Under the pieces are notes generated by a model that saw nothing but the letters and a program-made list of their open reading frames with translations, was not told where the DNA came from and searched no databases. 64,000 bases of DNA from Syntrophomonas zehnderi OL-4 (GTDB taxonomy: Bacteria > Bacillota > Syntrophomonadia > Syntrophomonadales > Syntrophomonadaceae). The stretch is taken from the NCBI RefSeq assembly GCF_000983115.1, contig NZ_CGIH01000004.1, forward strand, positions 157,458 to 221,457. Direction: 5' to 3'. The translations under genes and the position numbers were made by a program. Position 1 is the stretch's first letter; each line of letters starts with the position of its first letter. Shown here in pieces: positions 40,896 through 48,594 of the stretch.

Positions 40896-42311
40896 TCAAT
40901 GATCGCGTGAGCCCAATCTAATTAAACCGCGCTGCCGGGGCTGCTCTTGTGCAGGCTGCGGTAAATCAGCGGCACAATGGTTCTGCTCCCAGAGTTGGTC
41001 AGCTACTTTACCCCATTCCAGGGCTACCTGCATAGTTCGTTCCGTAAGTTCATCCACATCCTCCAGGTCGATGGGCTGGGTTGACTGGGCGCCGGATAAA
41101 TGCACCATTTCCCTTAGCTTATGGGGATTATCTAGCAACGGACAGGGCCGCAGGAGATTGTCATTAAAAGGCTGGCCAAGCCGGTACTGCATGAAAAGCG
41201 GAGATTGTAAGGCGTCTAGCAAACTAACATCCTTTATATTAACATTGGAATAATGAATAAAGGCACAAGGTTCTACGTCACCGTTGGCATTTATATGTAA
41301 GTACCTACGCCCACCGGCAATACATCCCCCGGCAAAGTCGCCGTCATTCCAAAAATCCATAAGAAAGATTGGTTTGGTATTACGAAATTCTCTTACGCGA
41401 TGATACATATAGGCACGCTGCTCAGGGGTGGCGATTAAATCCAACTGGGCACCTTTTCCCAGGGGCATATAAGTAAAGTACCAGCCAAATATGCAGCCTT
41501 TCTCAATCATGTAATCGACATATTGGTCAGAACCGACACTATTCACATTTCCACTATGATAGCAGGTGGAAAATCCAAAAGGAACCCCATGTTTGCGCAA
41601 TATGTCCATAGCCTCAATAACCCTTTGATAAGTACCGTCACCGCGGCGCATATCTGTTTCACTTTCAAAACCCTCCACACTCAAAGCCAGCGCAAAATTC
41701 CCAGCCGCGGCCATTTGAGCTGCTAAATCATCATTTACCAGGGTGCCGTTTGAAAAAGCCAGAAACATACAGTCATTATGTTTATGAGCCAGTTTCATGA
41801 GGTCATCCTTACAGATCAAGGGTTCTCCTCCGGAGTATATGTACATATATATCCCCAGTTCTTTGCCTTCCCGGATAATACGGTCAAGGGTTTTTATGTC
41901 CATTGAAGCTGTTTTTTTATATTCCGCCGCCCAACAGCCGGTGCACTTCAGGTTGCAGGCAGCAGTAGGATCCATCAAGATGGCCCAGGGAATATTGCAG
42001 CCATATTTCTCGGACATTTTCTCGTTGGTGGGAATTCCTAAGATAGAAGCGTTAACCAAGAAATTAACCAGGACTTTTTTTCTGACGTTAGGGCCAAACT
42101 CGGTAAACAGGCGGCATATATATTCATTCCAGTTATTGCTGGGGTCATCCAATATGTCACGTATTGAACGAGCATAACTTTTATGATTGTCCGTAATCAG
42201 TATTTTTTCGCCCCAATTTAATAATTTTTCCATGTTCTCCAGCGGATTTTTCTCCACGTACCTGATTCCTTCGTTGATTACGGCAGTACTGATCATCTGT
42301 TTTACCTTCAT
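40896..42311 (-). CDS. Radical SAM protein with SPASM-like C-terminus, function unknown
   Basis: 471 residues. A helical N-terminal part of about 105 residues precedes the radical SAM core with its [4Fe-4S] motif C119-x3-C123-x2-C126 ('CNLKCTGCW'), the 'YSGGEPL' SAM-binding motif near 158 and an 'SNGT' strand near 186. The last 150 residues hold cysteines in 'GGCIAGGRRYLHINANGDVEPC' region and 'RPCPLLDNP', like SPASM/twitch auxiliary-cluster domains. It is transcribed away from truA's direction and separated from the MerR gene by about 440 bp. No peptide or partner substrate gene is adjacent, so I give no reaction. It was recognised only to the superfamily level. Confidence 0.8.
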   Translation of the reverse strand: MKVKQMISTAVINEGIRYVEKNPLENMEKLLNWGEKILITDNHKSYARSIRDILDDPSNNWNEYICRLFTEFGPNVRKKVLVNFLVNASILGIPTNEKMSEKYGCNIPWAILMDPTAACNLKCTGCWAAEYKKTASMDIKTLDRIIREGKELGIYMYIYSGGEPLICKDDLMKLAHKHNDCMFLAFSNGTLVNDDLAAQMAAAGNFALALSVEGFESETDMRRGDGTYQRVIEAMDILRKHGVPFGFSTCYHSGNVNSVGSDQYVDYMIEKGCIFGWYFTYMPLGKGAQLDLIATPEQRAYMYHRVREFRNTKPIFLMDFWNDGDFAGGCIAGGRRYLHINANGDVEPCAFIHYSNVNIKDVSLLDALQSPLFMQYRLGQPFNDNLLRPCPLLDNPHKLREMVHLSGAQSTQPIDLEDVDELTERTMQVALEWGKVADQLWEQNHCAADLPQPAQEQPRQRGLIRLGSRDH

Positions 42312-42607
42312 ACTGTTTCCCTCCTTGGCGTTATAATAGCTATAAAGGAGCTAAAAGCAAGAGAACAGATGGTTCTTGACTCTGCATATTTCCAAAGTTG
42401 ACTAAAAGCCTACCTGCCACCTCCTTTTGCAAGAAAGCTAACCAAAAGCAATCAGCGCTGACTTATGAATCTTGAACTCCATTTCTCTGCTTTTATAGAC
42501 GTGTTACCGACCATTTTATCGCTATTATTACTTCCACCTTAAGATATCCCATAATGGGAGAGTCAATAGAATGATAAAATTTTCACTTCTGCCCGCGCCA
42601 AATAAAA

Positions 42608-42637
42608 TCCACTCTGTATAAAAGTGATACAGAGCGG
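42608..42637. terminator. Hairpin downstream of the MerR-type gene
   Basis: Arms tccactctgtat and atacagagcgga (one mismatch) lie past the 3' end of the minus-strand regulator gene. It may terminate that gene. Confidence 0.5.
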
Positions 42638-42680
42638 ATTGTAAAGCGTGAGATAAAAAGGTTTATTCAGTCTCAAAAGT

Positions 42681-42740
42681 ACCGAGTAAATCCGCGTTTA
42701 TTATTAAGGTCCCCAGTGATCTGCGTCTATTATCTAATTT
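42681..42740 (-). repeat. Dispersed repeat, reverse orientation, left of the PHA block
   Basis: gtaaatccgcgtttatt and gatctgcgtctattatc are reverse-orientation members of the cgcggat/cgcagat repeat family. The remainder of the 42312-42747 gap holds only the hairpin described nearby. Confidence 0.5.
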
Positions 42741-42747
42741 AAACGCT

Positions 42748-43548
42748 TTAAAATAAATCTGGCACAGAACAGCGTAGTTCATAAAGAGGTCGTTCTGCGT
42801 TGTATAATCCGGTGACGAGTTCTGTTTCCACGACTATTACATCTTGTCCGGTTTTAAATATTTCTGCAAACAATTCCTTAGCTTTTTCAATTCTACTTTC
42901 CTGAATATGCCTAACAATATATGGCCCAGCGGGGATTTTTATTATATCTTTAGCTCCGTTTTTTGTCGTTGGCAGGATATCAATGAATTGGTAACGTTCT
43001 ACTGCGTTGGTACGAAACCGGTAAAGGAGACCAAACTTATATCCTGACTTATACCCTTGCTTGGCTACTGCCGCATATAATCCTCTCAGTTTCAAATAAA
43101 ATTCTTTTTCGTCTGTGGATTCTGTAATAGGTTCTAACATATAGTAGATATCCGGAAAATCGATCCGGTTAGGCGGGTCATAGGGAGAGATTTGATCGTT
43201 TTGTTGGATTTCCAACTGCAAATCATCGATAAAATTCAAACCATCCTGGATTGTGCGGATTTTCGTTTCGGCCATCTCTTTGCTAACCTCCAGCAGCTGC
43301 GTTAAGTGAATCAGTCCGTCTTTTTCCATAAGCTCGTTAAGCTTTCTTAAAGGTATGCCCAACTCCACACAAAATTGAATGATATCAACCAGTTTGAGCT
43401 GTGAAAAATCGTAATAGCGATATCTCGTATCCGGGTCAATATAGGCTGGCTTTAATACGCCAATTTTATCGTAATAACGCAGAGATTTAATATGTGTCCC
43501 GGTCAGTTTTGATACTTCTCCAATAGATAAATAAATCCCTTTCCTCAT
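42748..43548 (-). CDS. MerR-family regulator with effector-binding-like C-terminus
   Basis: 266 residues. The N-terminal winged helix 'YLSIGEVSKLTGTHIKSLRYYDKIGVL' spans about 5-31 (helix-turn-helix plus wing, with the 'RYRYYD' wing near 42). A coiled-coil dimerisation helix lies near 80-110. The C-terminal 130 residues resemble the GyrI/BmrR-type ligand pocket that senses hydrophobic or cationic effectors. It has a gggggaa site 9 nt upstream. It is divergent from the PHA operon, and a MerR-style promoter dyad lies between them, so control of PHA genes and of itself is likely; the effector is unknown. Confidence 0.85.
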   Translation of the reverse strand: MRKGIYLSIGEVSKLTGTHIKSLRYYDKIGVLKPAYIDPDTRYRYYDFSQLKLVDIIQFCVELGIPLRKLNELMEKDGLIHLTQLLEVSKEMAETKIRTIQDGLNFIDDLQLEIQQNDQISPYDPPNRIDFPDIYYMLEPITESTDEKEFYLKLRGLYAAVAKQGYKSGYKFGLLYRFRTNAVERYQFIDILPTTKNGAKDIIKIPAGPYIVRHIQESRIEKAKELFAEIFKTGQDVIVVETELVTGLYNAERPLYELRCSVPDLF

Positions 43549-43563
43549 AAATTAATTTCCCCC

Positions 43564-43594
43564 TTGACTCTCCTATTATAGGACAGTATATATT
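43564..43594 (+). promoter_or_regulatory. MerR-type promoter with operator dyad facing the PHA operon
   Basis: On the plus strand, TTGACT (43564-43569) and TATATT (43589-43594) are separated by 19 bp, the over-long spacer typical of MerR-activated promoters. Overlapping the spacer is the dyad actctcctat-t-ataggacagt (43567-43587, one mismatch). The regulator gene diverges just 16 bp to the left. Confidence 0.7.
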
Positions 43595-44116
43595 TTAGCC
43601 TATAGAGTGAAACAGTACTTGTCAAGGATTACAGTGTCTCAATCCGTCGTTGTCCCGTAAAACAGCTGCTACTCTCATAAGTGGCTGCCCCTTTGCATAC
43701 AATTGAGGTTATAGGCTGCGAACCGGGGCGGTTGTTGGGAAAATGATTTTTAAATAGTAAATTTAGGTATATACATTTCCATTTTTAATGTTATACTGTA
43801 TTAAAAATGAATGGCACAATAATGTATTAGCTATCGACCTGCCAGTTATTTTTTCTTTAACCTTTCTATTTTTACGCAGCAAATAAATCCGCCGCCGTAT
43901 TGGGTTATTCATTGGTGTTGTTCAGGCTAATTACCTGGTATCATTTCGAGTTTCAGCCAAAACGTAAGGTTCCTTGTAAAACTAAATAAGGTTATTGTGG
44001 GCTCCTCTGCTGGAAAAAGGCCAGCCTTGGTTTTATCGTTGCCCCTATTTTTGGCTTCGTGCATACCTATGCACGATACTGGTTAAAAAAGACAAACTGA
44101 AAAGGAGTGGATATTG
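43595..44116 (+). other. Long untranslated leader before the PHA genes
   Basis: About 520 bases with no convincing gene. It contains two hairpins near its 3' end: gctgg/ccagc around 44010-44030, and the perfect cgtgcat-acct-atgcacg at 44058-44075, ending 27 nt before the ribosome site. Neither has a T tract. A nearer second promoter is possible but I could not find a clear one. Confidence 0.4.
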
Positions 44117-44461
44117 ATGAAAACACAGGAGACTGTAACAAAAACTTTTGCTACTATGGAGACTCTAATGGAAAAGTTCTGGGATATGTGGCTGGTAGGT
44201 ATGGGCAGCATTTCTTGGACGCAGGAGCAATTTGACAACATGCTCAAAAAATATTTGGAGCAAAGCCAGGTTACCAGAGAAGAGAGCAGTAAAATTATTG
44301 ATGAACTCATGAAACAGGTCAAAAACAACCAGGCGCAAATGCAAAAGATGATTCAGGAAGCTGTAAATACAGCTTTGGAAAATGCAGAACCGGCCTATAA
44401 CTACTTTGAAGAAATCAACAAAAAAGTTGAAGAACTAAGCAAAAAGGTCAGCAGTATGTAA
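44117..44461 (+). CDS. Phasin-like PHA granule-associated protein
   Basis: 114 residues, almost entirely amphipathic helix ('TFATMETLMEKFWDMWLVGMG', 'QMQKMIQEAVNTALENAE', 'NKKVEELSKKV'), with no signal peptide. This composition, and its place at the head of a PhaR-PhaJ-PhaC operon, fits a phasin, which coats PHA granules and controls their size. Phasins diverge strongly, so the call depends on context. aaaggag lies 9 nt before ATG 44117. Confidence 0.65.
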   Translation: MKTQETVTKTFATMETLMEKFWDMWLVGMGSISWTQEQFDNMLKKYLEQSQVTREESSKIIDELMKQVKNNQAQMQKMIQEAVNTALENAEPAYNYFEEINKKVEELSKKVSSM

Positions 44462-44532
44462 TATTTCCAGATAAACAAACGATTAAAGCATGTCCTGAAG
44501 TATCAGGAACCTTATAGAAAGGAGCCGGATGC

Positions 44533-45144
44533 ATGTCTGAGGACGAAAGAAGCAGCAGCCAGGCTGATGGCCATAAGATTATATTTCCTGATTTAGCCGA
44601 ACTATGGAAGGAAATGTACTTTAAAACTGAAGGTGCCTGGGCCGAGGCTTTAAAAGATTTTGTCAGCACCGAAACCTTTATAAAGATGCTGGATCAGACG
44701 TTGAACCAGCATCTTTCCATAGAAAAGATCACCCGTCAGAATATGGACAGGATGTTTGAGTACAGTGCCACCCCGTCCAAAAAAGATCTGGCCAGGATTG
44801 CCGAACTGGTCATATCGGTAGAGGACAAGGTAGATAATCTGGATTTCCAGCTGGTCGAAAATATCAACAAGACTACGGACACTCTGCTTAAGATGTTAAG
44901 TCTTATGGAAAAAGGTCAGCAGGAGATAAATGCGATAAAAGCACAAAATGAAGAATTAGACCAGCAAATTAAAGCCTTATCAAAACAAAACCTGGAGCTT
45001 AAAAAAAGAATGGCCGCCTTAAAATTACCCGCATCATCCCAGTCAGAACCTGCGCCTGTTGAGATCAGCCCTGAAGAAACCACCAACAAGGCTCAAAACA
45101 CCCGTAAAAGAACTAAGGTTAAAAAAACCGCTGATGAACCTTGA
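44533..45144 (+). CDS. phaR: PHA synthase accessory subunit, PhaR/PhaE-like
   Basis: 203 residues. 'LWKEMYFKTEGAWAEALKDF' near 23-42 and 'SATPSKKDLARIAELVISVEDKVDNLD' region near 77-103 resemble the PhaR/PhaE subunit needed by class III/IV PHA synthases. A coiled coil runs about 105-160 ('QNEELDQQIKALSKQNLELKK'), and a lysine-rich acidic/basic tail ends the protein. It probably forms the active synthase complex with the PhaC two genes downstream. Confidence 0.78.
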   Translation: MSEDERSSSQADGHKIIFPDLAELWKEMYFKTEGAWAEALKDFVSTETFIKMLDQTLNQHLSIEKITRQNMDRMFEYSATPSKKDLARIAELVISVEDKVDNLDFQLVENINKTTDTLLKMLSLMEKGQQEINAIKAQNEELDQQIKALSKQNLELKKRMAALKLPASSQSEPAPVEISPEETTNKAQNTRKRTKVKKTADEP

Positions 45145-45187
45145 TCATATCTCTTATAAACAGGACGTAAAAGGAGGCAGGTCTGTT

Positions 45188-45628
45188 TTGATAGAAAACA
45201 TTTACAGTGAACTTAAGATAGGCGATGTGGGCTATGTAGAAAAAACTATTACCGAATCAGACGTATATATGTACGCAGGAATTACCGGGGATTTTAGCTG
45301 GCTGCATGTCAACCAGAAAAGAGCCGAACAAGGACATTTTAAAACCCGAATTGTCCATGGAATGCTGCTGGTGGGGCTTATTTCCACGGTTGTGGGCAAT
45401 GAGATGCCTGGTGCCGGAACCATATATGAGCAGCAGGATATTCAGTTTTTAAAACCTTGCTTCATAAATGACACGGTCAGGGCCCAAACCGAAGTGCTTG
45501 CTCTGCTCCCGGCCGGTCGAGTCAAATTAAGAACCTCCTGCTACAACCAACATAATGAACTTATCGTTGACGGTACAGCGATAGTTATTCCGCCTAGACA
45601 ACATGTGATTACCGAAAAGATATCCTGA
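45188..45628 (+). CDS. phaJ: MaoC-like (R)-specific enoyl-CoA hydratase
   Basis: 146 residues, hot-dog fold. The hydratase motif D-x4-H is in 'ITGDFSWLHVNQ' near 35-46, followed by 'RIVHGMLLVGLIS' near 60. It hydrates trans-enoyl-CoA to (R)-3-hydroxyacyl-CoA, feeding beta-oxidation intermediates into PHA. I chose TTG 45188, 9 nt after aaaggaggc; an open frame extends further upstream into phaR but without a site. Confidence 0.85.
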   Translation: MIENIYSELKIGDVGYVEKTITESDVYMYAGITGDFSWLHVNQKRAEQGHFKTRIVHGMLLVGLISTVVGNEMPGAGTIYEQQDIQFLKPCFINDTVRAQTEVLALLPAGRVKLRTSCYNQHNELIVDGTAIVIPPRQHVITEKIS

Positions 45629-45651
45629 TTTAGCTTGGGGAGGATTATACC

Positions 45652-46743
45652 GTGAAAAATATCATTCTAAGCGGCTCCGCCGAAGAAATTGGCAAACAGC
45701 TGCAGGAAAGCTATGACCGGATGTGTAGCAGCACCCAGAAATGGATGGAGATGCTCCAGTATGATCCATATCCTCAGACAGGCTTAAGCCCTAAAGAAGT
45801 CGTCTGGAGAAAGAACAAGGCCAGGCTATACCGGTACGTGTCACCGTCAGGGCACCAGCACAAAGTGCCCATACTTATTATATATGCCCTTATAAATAAG
45901 CCTTATATATTGGATTTGACCCCCGGTATGAGCTTGATTGAACACCTATTGGAATGTGGATTTGACATATTCCTGCTGGATTGGGGCGATTTTGATTGGG
46001 AGGATCGTGAACTTAGCTACGGTAATCTGGTCAACGACTATATTGCCCGGGCGGTGCAAAAAACCCTTTTGACATCCGGCAGTGATGAGCTGACCATGCT
46101 GGGCTACTGCATGGGAGGAACGATGACCAGTATGTATGCCGGGCTTTACCCGCAAGAAAGGATAAAAAATATCGTACTTTTATCTGCCCCGATTGATTTT
46201 TCTGACGCGGGTACTTCATCCCTATGGCTCAATTCACCTGATTATGATGCCGACAGAATCGTGGATACTTTCCAGTTGGTACCGAAAGATTTTATCGATA
46301 TCGGGGTTAAGATGCTGCGTCCGGTTAATAATTATATAGGCACATATACCCGCCTGTGGCGCTCGATAGACGAGGATAATCCGGTAATCGCCTGGAAGGC
46401 ACTTAACAAATGGGTAAATGACAACATCAATTTCCCCGGCGAGGCATATCGTCAGTGGATCAAGGATTTATACCAGGAAAACAAACTGGTGAAAAAGCAA
46501 TTTTCTCTCCAGGGGCAAACGGTCGATCTGGCCAGAATAACATCCAATCTGCTGGTCATGGCCGGTGAAAACGACCATCTGGTGATGACTGCCCAGGCCC
46601 AAGCGGCCCTTGACTATATGTCATCTTCGGATAAATCCTATTACGAATTTCCGGTAGGGCACGGAGGTCTGGTATTCGGTAATTATGCCAAAAAAAATGT
46701 CTATCCGGTCATGTCCGAATGGCTAAAACAACGTTCTAATTAA
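45652..46743 (+). CDS. phaC: Polyhydroxyalkanoate synthase PhaC (class III/IV type)
   Basis: The 363-residue alpha/beta-hydrolase-fold enzyme polymerises (R)-3-hydroxyacyl-CoA. The lipase-like box is G-Y-C153-M-G-G with the nucleophilic Cys; the likely triad is completed by D308 ('AGENDHLV') and H337 ('VGHGGLVFG'). The short length without a long N-terminal region matches class III/IV synthases that need PhaE/PhaR, and such a subunit is two genes upstream. GTG start after ggggaggat. Confidence 0.9.
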   Translation: MKNIILSGSAEEIGKQLQESYDRMCSSTQKWMEMLQYDPYPQTGLSPKEVVWRKNKARLYRYVSPSGHQHKVPILIIYALINKPYILDLTPGMSLIEHLLECGFDIFLLDWGDFDWEDRELSYGNLVNDYIARAVQKTLLTSGSDELTMLGYCMGGTMTSMYAGLYPQERIKNIVLLSAPIDFSDAGTSSLWLNSPDYDADRIVDTFQLVPKDFIDIGVKMLRPVNNYIGTYTRLWRSIDEDNPVIAWKALNKWVNDNINFPGEAYRQWIKDLYQENKLVKKQFSLQGQTVDLARITSNLLVMAGENDHLVMTAQAQAALDYMSSSDKSYYEFPVGHGGLVFGNYAKKNVYPVMSEWLKQRSN

Positions 46744-46774
46744 CCAGAAAAAAAGGAGAATTACAAATGGGGAT

Positions 46775-48547
46775 GTGAAAAAGAACATGACTCAGGATTA
46801 TTGGGAGATTATTAAACGTTTACAAGAACCGCAGAACCTGTCCCTGGGTTGGGAATTGGAGAGGCGGGTTGCCGAGAATAAGGATAAAACCGCCCTCGTT
46901 TATCAGGATGAGATAATTAGCTATCAACAGTTAAATGCCGGGGCTAACCGCTATGCTGATTGCTTTAGTCGGCTGGGCTTTAAAAAAGGTGATGTGGTAG
47001 TATTGTTTATGAAAAACCGGCCTGAATTCCTTATGGCTGCGACCGGTTTAAGCAAATTAGGGGTGATCGTATCCTTGGTGCATATAGGTATCCGTAAAGA
47101 CGTTCTGGCTCATGATATAAATATTTGTGAACCCCGCGCGGTAATCGTGGGGTATGAGCTAATAGACGTATTTAATGAGGTTCTACCCCTTCTTAAATTG
47201 AGGGCCCCAGCCCTTATTCTGATAGACTCCCCGAGCGACCATGAATTGCCCGCCTCCAGAATGCAAGCCCTGGGTCCTTTACTGCAATCCTCCAGCGAGG
47301 AAAACCCGTCCGCTACTGTAACTATAAACAGTGATGATCCCTTGGTTTACCTTTATACCCCCGGACAGAGCGGATTACGAAAAGCAGTGGCTATAAGCCA
47401 GCAGAGTTGTCTGATAAAATCCTATCTTTACAGTATGTTGGGATATATGCAGGAAAAAACCGTTCAATATATGTGTTTGCCCCTACATAATAATGGAGGG
47501 TTTGTAGGAGCATATTCCGCTATGATAACCTCGGGTAGTACCATGGTTCTAAAACAAAAATTCTCTGTTCATAATTTTTTTGATGATCTGCGTTTCTATG
47601 GGGCTGATTATGTGATCGCGGTGGGGGAAATGGCCCGCTACCTATATAACCAGCCGCCCCGGGAAAATGACCGCGATAATCCTCTGCAGGTCATGGTCTG
47701 CAATGGCATGTGGGGTTCACTGGTAGAAGCTTTCCGGGAACGTTTTGACGTCCAGCATATAATTGAGGTTTATACTAAAACCGAAGGTGTAGGTATCTTT
47801 GTAAACTTTGAAGAGGTACCCGGGATGTGCGGCAATTTGAGTCTGCGCGATATGCGCCAGGGCGAAGTTGTGCAATATGATTACAGCAACAAACAGATCA
47901 AACGAAATTCTGCCGGCCGGGCCATAAAATGTGTTCCGGGGGAATCAGGGTTGCTGGTCTGCGAGATTAATCAGCTTAATCGCTTTGCCGGGTATATAAA
48001 TGATCCATCGTCTACCGAAGAAGTCCTGCTCTCCAATGTATTTGCCGAGGGAGATCGTTACTTTAACAGCGGTGATCTGGTACAATTGCATGAAAAAGAT
48101 TATATATCCTATGTGGATCGTCTGGGTGACACCTACCGCTGGAAGGGACGTACTGTTTCTGCCAACCAGGTGGCCGATGTTCTGCAGCGTTTTTATGGGG
48201 GTATAGAAGATGTCATCGTATACGCGGTAAAAGTACCGGATGTGGAAGGACGCTGCGGTATGGCGAGCTTAAAGCTTATAGAGGGGGAACAACTGAATTG
48301 GGCGGAATTTATAAAACACATTAACCGCCGCATGCCCGAACACGCCCGCCCGGTTTTCATTCGCATTGCCGATCAACTGGCGGGTGGTCAGGATTCGGAA
48401 GAATATAAAGAAATACTGCGGTATGAAGGATTTAATCCCGGTCGGGTAAAGGATCCTCTGTATTTTCTGCATCCCGAACTCGAGCAGTATCTGCCTTTGG
48501 ATATGGAAACCTACAAACAGATTCTGGCCCAGGAAATAAAGCTTTAA
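46775..48547 (+). CDS. FATP/acyl-CoA synthetase homologue with degenerate catalytic motifs
   Basis: 590 residues of the AMP-forming ligase family, closest in pattern to the FATP/very-long-chain group ('YFNSGDLVQ', 'YVDRLGDTYRWKGRTVSANQV'). The phosphate loop reads 'YTPGQSGLRKA' (about 193-203) where the family has YTSGTTGxPK, and the position of the catalytic lysine in TGTFKxxK is E542 ('GGQDSEEYK'). Activity is therefore doubtful; it may be a pseudoenzyme or granule protein. GTG 46775 is used here, but the best-spaced start (ATG 46767 after aaaaggaga) hits a stop after three codons; one extra G in the gggg run would fuse it in frame. ATG 46787 is another option. Confidence 0.8.
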   Translation: MKKNMTQDYWEIIKRLQEPQNLSLGWELERRVAENKDKTALVYQDEIISYQQLNAGANRYADCFSRLGFKKGDVVVLFMKNRPEFLMAATGLSKLGVIVSLVHIGIRKDVLAHDINICEPRAVIVGYELIDVFNEVLPLLKLRAPALILIDSPSDHELPASRMQALGPLLQSSSEENPSATVTINSDDPLVYLYTPGQSGLRKAVAISQQSCLIKSYLYSMLGYMQEKTVQYMCLPLHNNGGFVGAYSAMITSGSTMVLKQKFSVHNFFDDLRFYGADYVIAVGEMARYLYNQPPRENDRDNPLQVMVCNGMWGSLVEAFRERFDVQHIIEVYTKTEGVGIFVNFEEVPGMCGNLSLRDMRQGEVVQYDYSNKQIKRNSAGRAIKCVPGESGLLVCEINQLNRFAGYINDPSSTEEVLLSNVFAEGDRYFNSGDLVQLHEKDYISYVDRLGDTYRWKGRTVSANQVADVLQRFYGGIEDVIVYAVKVPDVEGRCGMASLKLIEGEQLNWAEFIKHINRRMPEHARPVFIRIADQLAGGQDSEEYKEILRYEGFNPGRVKDPLYFLHPELEQYLPLDMETYKQILAQEIKL

Positions 48548-48594
48548 AACGAGTCTAATTTGGAAAAGAAGTCGGCACTGAAGGGAGGCTTTTT

